From assembly GCF_041355105.1 (NCBI RefSeq), contig NZ_JBFUPK010000002.1, positions 998,037-1,062,036 of the forward strand: DNA of 64,000 nucleotides, written 5' to 3'. The translations under genes and the position numbers were made by a program. The stretch is from Terriglobus sp. RCC_193 (lineage in GTDB: Bacteria > Acidobacteriota > Terriglobia > Terriglobales > Acidobacteriaceae). Positions 17,315-25,083 of this stretch are shown here, piece after piece. The number at the start of each line of letters is the position of its first letter. Position 1 is the stretch's first letter. The notes under the pieces were generated by a model. It was given only the letters and a program-made list of their open reading frames with translations. It made no database searches and was not told the origin of the DNA.

Positions 17315-18517
17315 ATGGTACTGGAGCAGACATGGCGTTGGTTCGGTCCAGGGGATCGTGTCACATTGCGAGACGCACGCGAAGCCGGAGCGACGGGCAT
17401 TGTGAACGCTCTGCACGAAATCCCGACAGGCGAAATGTGGCCGATCCAAACAATTCAGAAGCGGCAGGAGGTCATTCGATCGGCTGGCCTGGAGTGGACC
17501 GTTGTCGAAAGTCTGGGAGTGACAGAACGCATCAAAATGCGCGCACCCGGCTGGCAACAGGACGTGGAGAACTTCATCCAATCCATTCGCCATCTTGCGG
17601 ATTGCGGTATCCGGACCATTGCTTACAACTGGATGCCGTTGTTCAGTTGGACAAGAACACATCTGCATGAGCCTGCGCCGGGCGGAGGCTACACAACGCG
17701 GTTCGATACGCTGGCATTTGCCGCTTTTGATATGTACATGCTGAAGCGCCTCAACGCCGAAGCAGAGTGGGGCGAGGATCAGAGCCGGGAGGCTCTCCGC
17801 TATTTCAAGGCTCTTTCCCCCGCACAGATAGATTCACTGCGCTCAACAATTCTCGATGGCTTACCGGGGGGACATACAAAGCTGACTCTCAAAGAGACTG
17901 CTGAAATGCTGCGTAGTTATGAAGGGATTAGTGCCGATGCGCTTCGTTCCTCGTTGGGAGAGTTCTTGCGAACCGTTGCTCCGGTAGCGGAAGAATGCGG
18001 CGTGCGGTTGTGCATCCATCCAGATGATCCGCCTCGGCCGTTGCTGGGTCTTCCCAGAATCGTAAGCACCACCGATGACCTGCGCTGGATTCTTGAGCAA
18101 TATGTGGGAGACGCAAACTCGCTGACGTTCTGCACAGGTGCACTTGGTGTGCGAGCCGACAACAAGTTGCGAGAGATGGTCGCGGAGTTCGCACCGCGCA
18201 TCGGGTTTCTCCATCTGCGGTCTACGGAGAGAGAACAGCGAACCGATTCGGAGGTCGAATCATTTTTCGAAGCGGCACACCTTGAAGGTGACGCCGATCT
18301 GATCAGCATCATCCTCGAAGTGGTTCGAGAAAAGCACCGGAGAAGCGCACGCGGAGACAATCGTAGCCTGCCGTACCGTGCGGATCATGGGCAGGAACTG
18401 TTGAATGATCGAGAGCGTGGAGCAGCTCCAGGATATCCCGCAGTGGGACGTTTGCGTGGTTTGGCAGAGCTGCGCGGGGCCTTCATGATGGCAGAACGAT
18501 GGATGACGGAAGGCTGA
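17315..18517 (+). CDS. uxuA: Mannonate dehydratase
   Basis: A 400-residue TIM-barrel enzyme that dehydrates D-mannonate to 2-keto-3-deoxy-D-gluconate in glucuronate catabolism (cytoplasm). The N-terminus E-Q-T-W-R-W-F-G-P-G-D and the following G-A-T-G-I-V-N-A-L-H-E-I-P-x-G-E-x-W-P are near-diagnostic of UxuA. Metal-site segments C-I-H-P-D-D-P-P near residue 230 and F-L-H-L-R near 302 are present, and the length matches the family (394 aa in E. coli). An AAAGGG-type ribosome-binding site precedes the ATG. The SDR gene starts 6 nt after its stop, so the two form an operon. Confidence 0.95.
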   Translation: MVLEQTWRWFGPGDRVTLRDAREAGATGIVNALHEIPTGEMWPIQTIQKRQEVIRSAGLEWTVVESLGVTERIKMRAPGWQQDVENFIQSIRHLADCGIRTIAYNWMPLFSWTRTHLHEPAPGGGYTTRFDTLAFAAFDMYMLKRLNAEAEWGEDQSREALRYFKALSPAQIDSLRSTILDGLPGGHTKLTLKETAEMLRSYEGISADALRSSLGEFLRTVAPVAEECGVRLCIHPDDPPRPLLGLPRIVSTTDDLRWILEQYVGDANSLTFCTGALGVRADNKLREMVAEFAPRIGFLHLRSTEREQRTDSEVESFFEAAHLEGDADLISIILEVVREKHRRSARGDNRSLPYRADHGQELLNDRERGAAPGYPAVGRLRGLAELRGAFMMAERWMTEG

Positions 18518-18523
18518 GAAGAG

Positions 18524-19270
18524 ATGGATTTACTGAATAGAAACGCACTGATCTTCGGTGGAGCTTCGGGCATCGGGTGGGCCACGGCCAAGGCCCTGAT
18601 GGATCTCGGAGCGCAGGTTGTCATTGCAGATGTGAGCACACCATCGGAAAACAGTGCAGCACTGTATATCCCATGCGATGTGTGCGATGAAACACAGGTG
18701 AGTGAGGCTGTGCGGCGTGCAACGGAAACAAAGCCGCTTGACTGGTTGGTGTACAGCACAGGTATTCAGCACTACGGATCGGTCGTCAGTACAGCGGTGG
18801 ACGAGTATGACCTGGTGCAGGCGATCAATGCACGCGGGGCTTTTTTGGCGTGCCATTCGGCAATTCCTGTCATGCGCAACGGTGGCGCAATTGTTCTGGT
18901 TTCCTCTGTACAGGCGCTGGCATGCCAGGAAGGTGTCGCGGCCTACGCTGCCAGCAAAGGCACTTTGGAAGCCCTTACTCGTGCGATGGCCGTTGATCAT
19001 GCGAAGGACAACATCCGAGTCAATGCAGTATTGCCAGGGACAGTCGACACACCAATGGTTCGCTCCTCAGCAGAACGCTTTAGCGGAGCCGATGGGTTGG
19101 AACAGACGTTGCAGCAGTGGGGAGAGGATCATCCTCTGGGGCGCGTAGCCCGTGCGGATGAGATTGCAAATCTGATTACGTTTCTGCTGAGCGAGAAGGC
19201 TTCGTTTATTACCGGAGCGTCTTATCGCGCAGACGGTGGGTTGCTGGCGCAGCTTGCCGTGCGTCTATAG
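18524..19270 (+). CDS. SDR-family dehydrogenase in the uronate operon
   Basis: A 248-residue classical short-chain dehydrogenase. The nucleotide motif G-G-A-S-G-I-G lies at residues ~12-18, the catalytic S-S...Y-A-A-S-K at ~126-147, and a V-N-A-V-L-P-G-T-V-D-T segment follows. Directly after uxuA it may play the role of fructuronate reductase/mannonate oxidoreductase, as SDR-type UxuB (YjmF) does in Bacillus, but the sequence alone does not prove the substrate; a sugar or uronate dehydrogenase is equally possible. Its last 6 nt overlap the end of the convergent SMP-30 gene. Confidence 0.85.
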   Translation: MDLLNRNALIFGGASGIGWATAKALMDLGAQVVIADVSTPSENSAALYIPCDVCDETQVSEAVRRATETKPLDWLVYSTGIQHYGSVVSTAVDEYDLVQAINARGAFLACHSAIPVMRNGGAIVLVSSVQALACQEGVAAYAASKGTLEALTRAMAVDHAKDNIRVNAVLPGTVDTPMVRSSAERFSGADGLEQTLQQWGEDHPLGRVARADEIANLITFLLSEKASFITGASYRADGGLLAQLAVRL

Positions 19271-20167
19271 AGCAAATGGCGTGACGGGCAAACCTCGCAC
19301 GCCGCTTTCAAACGCGAAGAGGGACTCTGCAGGTTTGCCTTGTGACATCGCATTACCCGCTGTGGTGAAAATCAGTGTTTCCTTGTCGCCTGAAGTAAAA
19401 GTGCATGTGGTGGGATTGGTGGCTGGTGTATCGATGATCCGCGCAACAGTTCCATCAGGAGCTATGCGGACAATGCATGATCCGCCATAGCGACAGTTCC
19501 ACAGATATCCTTCAGCATCTATCGTGGAACCATCAGGAAGTCCACGTTCGAAACCGCGAAAGAAGATTTCGCGGCCTTCAAGGATGCTGTGTATAGGGTC
19601 GAAGTGGCCACGGTAGATCGTATTCGCAAGCGTATCGGCGAAGTACATCGTCTCGCCATTCGGTGACCATGCGAGTGTATTGCTGATGCCAAAGCCGGAG
19701 TGCCACTGCTTTACTTCGCCACTGGCTGCGAGCGAATAAAGCGCGCCCGACCATTCCGTAATATCCAGGGTTGTGCCGTCGCTTCGCACATTGTTCTGCA
19801 TGGTGCCGAACCAAAGCACACCGGCAGGATCGACACGTGCATCGTTGCAACGGAGAGCGGGCCATTCAGGCAGGCGGAAAAGAGTGTCTGTCTCTCGATG
19901 CGTACGAGTATTCCAAAGAACGATCCTGCCACCGAGAATGAGAACGAGAAGCTCAGTGCGGTTGGTGAGAACGACAGCAGTGACCGGCTGATCGAAACGC
20001 CAGGTTTCTACATTGCCGTTTTCGATCTCCAGTCGATGGAGTAAACCGCGATTGATATCGGTCCAGAAAACAGCGTTCTGTTGTGGATGCCACACGCAAC
20101 CTTCGCCACAGAGGTCTCCGGTAGCGGCGAGGCAGCGTATGCCTGTATTGGGAATTGGATCAATCAT
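19265..20167 (-). CDS. SMP-30/gluconolactonase-like beta-propeller lactonase
   Basis: A 300-residue six-bladed beta-propeller of the SMP-30/LRE family. It has the start signature G-E-G-C-V-W (metal Glu), W-T-D-I-N, F-G-T-M-Q-N, then N-T-L-A-W-S-P-N-G-E-T-M-Y-F-A-D-T and D-G-S-T-I-D-A-E-G-Y-L-W-N in the second half, where the catalytic Asn and Asp lie. Such enzymes open aldonolactones, which fits aldonate/uronate degradation. The ATG overlaps the upstream gene's stop as TGATG (1 nt), so translation is probably coupled; an in-frame start 7 codons earlier would lie inside the upstream gene. It has no export signal. Confidence 0.88.
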   Translation of the reverse strand: MIDPIPNTGIRCLAATGDLCGEGCVWHPQQNAVFWTDINRGLLHRLEIENGNVETWRFDQPVTAVVLTNRTELLVLILGGRIVLWNTRTHRETDTLFRLPEWPALRCNDARVDPAGVLWFGTMQNNVRSDGTTLDITEWSGALYSLAASGEVKQWHSGFGISNTLAWSPNGETMYFADTLANTIYRGHFDPIHSILEGREIFFRGFERGLPDGSTIDAEGYLWNCRYGGSCIVRIAPDGTVARIIDTPATNPTTCTFTSGDKETLIFTTAGNAMSQGKPAESLFAFESGVRGLPVTPFAL

Positions 20168-23100
20168 CAAAATCGAAACAGGCCCCATTGGCCGGGGTTG
20201 AGATTCGCCTCGCTGGGAATATCAGCAGTCATGGCATCCACCTTATTGTGCCAATAGACACGAGCCTGTGCGCGCGTGCCATCGCTGAGGACAAAGCCTA
20301 CATCGCCGCGATACTGCTTGCCAGAAGACGCCTCAAGCCCAAGAACAGACAATGGCACGGAGACCTGGTAGAAGCCGCCGTCAGCAGTAACCGTAACGCG
20401 ATCACTGACATCCTCCACATCATCGAAGACAACTTCACTTACAGGTGAAGCAAAGCTAACGCGATGACCCGGTGCACTTGCCTTCTGATGATAAAGAACT
20501 GCCAGCAGCTTGTCGTTGCGACGCGTCACGAAGAGGCGCGCATCACCGATTGTGGCATGACGATCATCACTGGCGCCGGAAGCACGCACCATCAGATCGA
20601 GTCCACCACCCTGCGTAAAGGCGAATGGAAACTCTGTTGCGGAGTTGCGCAGCAGATCAGGGTAGCTGGTGCGATACGCAACGATCAGGTTTTTGCTATC
20701 GGTGCCAAGTTGGAAGGACGCATTTTTGTCGATCGTTGCCCAATCTTTCGCAGGCCAGCTTTCAGCAGAGGCTTTCATCGATGCGCCAACATGGTGAACC
20801 TCTACTTCAGCCTTCAGTTTTTCGTGCCGGACAGATTCTTCACGCAAGGGCGCAGCGTCAACAATCTCCTTCTGACTCACTGTGAGATAACCAAGATCCA
20901 CGCGTTGGATAGATGCAAGTCCATCAAGACGAACAATGGATGTATGCCACTTCCCAACAGCGAGGTAAACGTTGCCATCGTCCTCGCCAAACATGAAGGG
21001 CCAGAAGTGTTCGGCGTCGAAGCTGAGACCAGTCACTTCCATGTTGCGAGTCTGCTTGGGATAAGGCCAGAAGGGTGAACTGCGTGTATCGCCGCCGAGC
21101 GTGGCTACAAGAAAGCCATCCACGGTGTAGATGTATATCTCACCCATGTAGGAGTAGCGTGCCACCAGATATCCTGCCTGCCCTGCAGCGGGGCGAACGG
21201 GATAGCCCAACATACGTTTGGGATCTTGAATATCGCCAGCACCTGCAGGTGGAAGAGACGAGGGACGTGTTGGTATGCGCCAGCGCGACTGACCATCTTT
21301 ATAGCCGCTCATATCCGCGACAAACCAACCATCAGGACTCAGTGCCACATCACCGTTCGCAGGCGTCTTCGAGAGGAGCGCAAGCTTCGAAAGATTAAAC
21401 GAGGGTACACCCGCTGCATCGACCGATGCCGTTGGCAAATGATAAGGGCCGCCGCTGATGATGGAGAGGTCCGGCTGAAAGACAACACCAGCGCCACCGT
21501 GCGCAGAGGGTCGGAAGAATTCGACTTCATCGGCTTGCACAGCATGATCGTCGTTGCGATCAGCCCACACGAAGAACGTCTGGCTGGGATCACCTGATGG
21601 CATCCTGTTTCGGATAGCTGGTTGATCGAGTGTGGCCCAATGATGCGGATTGCCAACTGGTCCCACCCAACCTGCACTGGCAATGGGACGGCAGACACCG
21701 TTTTCAAGAATCCAGAGTGTAGTGACGGTGGTCTGGTTATACCAGTAGGTGTTGTACGAATCGGTGAAGTACTGATGGCCCTTGTAATAGAAGTTTTGCG
21801 CGGGAGTAATGCCACCGTGTGAACCCACGGGAATCATGTCGTTGGGAAAGAAGATAGGTTTGGGCTGATAGCCGCTGTAACTAATGCTGTCGTTCAGTGG
21901 ATCAGGAAAGCGATAGCGCACAGCTGTAAGTCGTTCGTTGCCAGTGGCAGGATCAATACGAAATTCAAGCAGGCCCATGCTGCCCGGATTGCCGATCGAG
22001 GGATAGTAGGCGCGATAGAGATCATGCGGATCAGCAAAACCTCCGCCGCCATATTGCGTTGGCCCATACCATGCGTTGAGAAAGCGCCCTGTCCTGGCAT
22101 CCCAACGGCTGATGCGCTTCGGAAGATAATCTTCTTCTGCAACCCACAGCACGCCGTTGGAGTCAATCGTCATACCCAGAGGATGCGCCATGCGCTGCTC
22201 ATCATAAGGGCCAATCTGAGGGCCGCCGGGGCGTCCAATAACGCGCGCCAGTTTGCCCGTAGCAGCGGAGAACACTTTCACCTGATGGCTGCGTCCCCAG
22301 TCGGTTACATAGATTTCATGATCTTTCTCAATGATCTGCTTCGGTGATTCGAGCAGCGATGCAGGAATCACTTTCTGTGGATCCGTCAGGCGAAGCGTAT
22401 GCCAATCGTTCTGCACTGCGAATCGTGTGATGCCACCATCGGTGCCCACCAGCAGATGACCATCCGGCTCAAACGCCAACGACCCCAATCGTGGCATGGC
22501 TATCTTCGCAAATGATGGTTGTGCGCCATGCCTCACATCGAACGCGACAATTTCATTGGCTGCAGGATTGGCAAGCAGCAGAAGGCCATTCTGCACGCCA
22601 AGCCCTACAAGCTGGCGGAATGCATCGTGCATCTGTATTCCGCCAACAATTTTCTCCAGCGGAGTCAGACCGGTCTTTGTCAGTATGAATACCTGCAAGC
22701 CACCCGGGTCTGTCTTGCCAAAATCCCGGCTTGGATTAACGACATACACCGTGTAGGCAATGTGATCTGGATTTCTCTCACGTCCGTCGTCACGCGCAAG
22801 AGCAATGCCACCGTTCCATCCGCGTATCTTGATGCCATCCAGTTTGCGTCCATCAAGATCGGTCCACATCAGCGCGTGCCCGGCTTCTGCAGCTTGCGCA
22901 CCTAACAAAATCTGCGGCGATGTTGAGTGTGTGGGCCACACACTTCCTTCCGGCAGAAACAGCGCGGATGCCGGTGCGGTATGGTCTGCGAGCCACGCGC
23001 CCGTGCCATCCGCCTTCGGCCAGGGCGGCGTCCCCGGCGAGTAAATGGAGTACTGTAGATGCGGCACAATCCGCTGATGCAGCAAACCTCGCACATGGTA

Positions 23101-23376
23101 GCGTCCCGGATGAGCCACGCCATCCAGTGAACTTCCGTCCCATGCAATATCGTTATGCCCCGTATGTACGGGAATGTCCGGAGCAAGGTTCTTGATGCGA
23201 TTGCCCTTATCATCTTCCAGAACAATCGTTAACAAACCATCCTGCTTCGACTCATAGGGAATCGCGATTCCACCATGCTGCGCGCTTGCATCCGCTGGCG
23301 TCTGACACGAAACATGCCCGCACAACACCAGAGCAAAACTTCCTAGACTGACAAGCGCTGCAATGGGACGGTACAT
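20167..23376 (-). CDS. Large secreted beta-propeller protein with FlgD-like N-domain and CBM9-like C-domain
   Basis: A 1069-residue protein with a signal peptide (residues 1-25). Residues ~35-105 look like a FlgD-type Ig module (S-K-Q-D-G-L-L-T-I-V-L-E-D-D, W-D-G-S, G-R-Y-H-V-R-G-L). Residues ~170-800 hold NHL/propeller-like blades (H-P-L-G-M-T-I-D-S-N-G-V-L-W-V-A-E-E-D, G-D-V-A-L-S-P-D-G-W-F-V-A-D-M). The C-terminal ~180 residues resemble a family-9-like carbohydrate-binding sandwich (W-P-A-K-D-W, F-P-F-A-F-T-Q-G-G-G-L-D-L-M-V-R). No catalytic residues can be named. It precedes and is coupled to the SMP-30 gene, so it may bind or process the imported glycan. AGGAGA precedes the ATG. Function is unknown. 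Confidence 0.8.
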   Translation of the reverse strand: MYRPIAALVSLGSFALVLCGHVSCQTPADASAQHGGIAIPYESKQDGLLTIVLEDDKGNRIKNLAPDIPVHTGHNDIAWDGSSLDGVAHPGRYHVRGLLHQRIVPHLQYSIYSPGTPPWPKADGTGAWLADHTAPASALFLPEGSVWPTHSTSPQILLGAQAAEAGHALMWTDLDGRKLDGIKIRGWNGGIALARDDGRERNPDHIAYTVYVVNPSRDFGKTDPGGLQVFILTKTGLTPLEKIVGGIQMHDAFRQLVGLGVQNGLLLLANPAANEIVAFDVRHGAQPSFAKIAMPRLGSLAFEPDGHLLVGTDGGITRFAVQNDWHTLRLTDPQKVIPASLLESPKQIIEKDHEIYVTDWGRSHQVKVFSAATGKLARVIGRPGGPQIGPYDEQRMAHPLGMTIDSNGVLWVAEEDYLPKRISRWDARTGRFLNAWYGPTQYGGGGFADPHDLYRAYYPSIGNPGSMGLLEFRIDPATGNERLTAVRYRFPDPLNDSISYSGYQPKPIFFPNDMIPVGSHGGITPAQNFYYKGHQYFTDSYNTYWYNQTTVTTLWILENGVCRPIASAGWVGPVGNPHHWATLDQPAIRNRMPSGDPSQTFFVWADRNDDHAVQADEVEFFRPSAHGGAGVVFQPDLSIISGGPYHLPTASVDAAGVPSFNLSKLALLSKTPANGDVALSPDGWFVADMSGYKDGQSRWRIPTRPSSLPPAGAGDIQDPKRMLGYPVRPAAGQAGYLVARYSYMGEIYIYTVDGFLVATLGGDTRSSPFWPYPKQTRNMEVTGLSFDAEHFWPFMFGEDDGNVYLAVGKWHTSIVRLDGLASIQRVDLGYLTVSQKEIVDAAPLREESVRHEKLKAEVEVHHVGASMKASAESWPAKDWATIDKNASFQLGTDSKNLIVAYRTSYPDLLRNSATEFPFAFTQGGGLDLMVRASGASDDRHATIGDARLFVTRRNDKLLAVLYHQKASAPGHRVSFASPVSEVVFDDVEDVSDRVTVTADGGFYQVSVPLSVLGLEASSGKQYRGDVGFVLSDGTRAQARVYWHNKVDAMTADIPSEANLNPGQWGLFRF

Positions 23377-23575
23377 ACATCTCCTGAAGGGTGGAACTTG
23401 CTTTCATGCAGTGTGACGAACGATCACGCCTCATTCATCCGCCGCCACATCAAAGTTCGTGCTCCTCACCAAACAGGCACTATAGGAGGACGGCCTCACA
23501 ATAGGCGAGCCGCGAAACACCCATCGCCTGTACGTTTCATTTTGAATGAGCGCTGCGATCCAACTTTTCTTGTGT

Positions 23576-23591
23576 GAAATTGCGCAATTTC
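23576..23591. promoter_or_regulatory. Perfect 16-bp palindrome
   Basis: GAAATTGCGCAATTTC is exactly self-complementary and lies 200 bp upstream of the gene starting at 23376 (minus). It is distinct from the 17-bp palindromes and could be a second regulator's operator. Confidence 0.4.
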
Positions 23592-23668
23592 TCTGTCAAC
23601 ATTAGCCAAACGATGCCTCTTCCATTGAAGAACTCTCAGGCGACTTGATACAACGCATTGCAGCATGT

Positions 23669-23685
23669 ATTTCACAATGCGATAC
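23669..23685. promoter_or_regulatory. Operator-like palindrome, copy D
   Basis: ATTTCACAATGCGATAC is identical to the reverse complement of copy A at 15712-15728. It lies 293 bp upstream of the large secreted propeller gene. Confidence 0.5.
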
Positions 23686-23889
23686 ACGGAAGCCAGGCCC
23701 GATCCCAACCAGGAGTCTGGATTCAGAAGATGGTTTGCCAGAGCTACCGCGGGGTAATGGCACTTGTCGCCGGTTATCTAATAAAGACAGCTGCTTCTTA
23801 GGCTTGAGGTTCATAGCCTGTCGTGTCTGCACGTTTTGACATGGTGTGCCGGAACAACCGCGGCTGCGTGCGCGCTACCATTAGGTTTA

Positions 23890-25083
23890 ATGGATGCACG
23901 TAGTCGCGATGCCGCAGTGGCTCCTTTACCGTCGCAGGTGCAGACTGCACGACGACGCCTGATGCTGCGAGATGGCCTTAAGTTCTTAACGTTGACTCTG
24001 GTCGCACTGCTCATGAGCGGCGTGACGACGCTGCTGTTTCGGAGCTTTGAAGCGCATCGAGAAGAGCTTGCGGTGCGATGGGCCGAGCGCGGGCAGCAGG
24101 CGCTGGCAGCGGGAAAACCGGATCAGGCCGTGACGGCTCTACGTACTTCGCTGGGGTTTCGTTCGGATGTTCGCGAGAATCAGCTTGCCCTGGCGCATGC
24201 TCTGGCTGCGAGCGGACGTGTGGATGAGGCGGAAAATTATTTTGTGAACTTGTGGCAGATGCAGCCGGGTGACGGCGGCATCAACCTGGAGTTGGCTCGG
24301 CTGGCGCGGCAGCAGGGAAAGTCATTTAACGCAATTGAGTATTATCGGGCTGCTATTTTCGGCACCTGGAGTGGGGATGGCCCTGCTCGGCGACGGGATA
24401 TTCGGCTGGAGCTGTCGAGCTACCTGGTGGAGCTGGGACAAAGCAAAGCGGCGCGTGCGGAGCTGTTGATTGCGGCGGGGAATAATCCCGATGCATCTTC
24501 GCAGCTTCGGATCGGTGAAGCGCTGGAGGCGGCAGGTGCTCCGAAAGAGGCCGCGACTGCCTATCGCAATGCGAGTGAGGATAAGGTGTTTGCGGCGACT
24601 GCGCAGGCGAAGCTGGGCGAGCTTTGCTATGCGCAGGGTGACTATCAATGTTCTGCGGAGGAGTTGACGCAGGCCTTGCGTAAACCATCCTGGACGGCGG
24701 AGCAGAAGCTGCGCATGAGCACTATGCAGCAGAATGCGGAACGGCTGCAGGCGTTGATGCTTTCGCATGATGTTGCTTCGCCGCTGCGCGCAGAGCATCT
24801 GTTGGAGGCGGCGCAGATTGCGGTGACGCGGGTGAATGGATGTCTTGAGCGACATGCAGGGCAAGCTGACATGCTGCAGTTGCAAGTGCAGTGGAAGGCT
24901 TTGGATACAGCGAAGAATCGTGCAGCGCTACGGCACGACGATGATGTGCAGGATCAGTATCGAACGGCGATCTTCAACACGGAACGGACCGCAGCCGCTA
25001 TATGCGGAGCGCCTGCGGGCGATGATGCGTTGCTGCTCTACCTGGCGGACCATCCAGCGAAACAGTTCGGAGGGCAGCCATGA
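23890..25083 (+). CDS. Membrane-anchored tetratricopeptide-repeat protein
   Basis: A 397-residue protein with one N-terminal transmembrane helix (~residues 32-52: F-L-T-L-T-L-V-A-L-L-M-S-G-V-T) followed by helical TPR repeats (W-A-E-R-G-Q-Q-A-L-A-A-G-K-P-D-Q-A-V, and A-L-A-A-S-G-R-V-D-E-A-E-N-Y-F). The bulk is predicted periplasmic. Two single Cys pairs late in the protein could form disulfides. The start was set at the ATG just before D-A-R-S-R; an upstream in-frame start would add 18 residues without a ribosome-binding site. Its stop overlaps the ClC channel start as ATGA, so the two are co-translated. A scaffold role is inference; no specific function is known. Confidence 0.75.
   Translation: MDARSRDAAVAPLPSQVQTARRRLMLRDGLKFLTLTLVALLMSGVTTLLFRSFEAHREELAVRWAERGQQALAAGKPDQAVTALRTSLGFRSDVRENQLALAHALAASGRVDEAENYFVNLWQMQPGDGGINLELARLARQQGKSFNAIEYYRAAIFGTWSGDGPARRRDIRLELSSYLVELGQSKAARAELLIAAGNNPDASSQLRIGEALEAAGAPKEAATAYRNASEDKVFAATAQAKLGELCYAQGDYQCSAEELTQALRKPSWTAEQKLRMSTMQQNAERLQALMLSHDVASPLRAEHLLEAAQIAVTRVNGCLERHAGQADMLQLQVQWKALDTAKNRAALRHDDDVQDQYRTAIFNTERTAAAICGAPAGDDALLLYLADHPAKQFGGQP

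Larger units (their letters stand above)
23377..23889. other. 513-bp intergenic region between divergent genes
   Basis: No convincing coding frame was found. It contains a perfect 16-bp palindrome (23576-23591) and copy D of the regulon palindrome (23669-23685). Promoters for both the large secreted protein (minus) and the TPR gene (plus) must lie here, but none is clear. Confidence 0.6.

Noticed and set aside
17358-17374. GTGTCACATTGCGAGAC, a 14 of 17 match to the regulon palindrome
   Set aside because: It lies inside uxuA codons that are conserved for protein reasons, so a regulatory role cannot be claimed.
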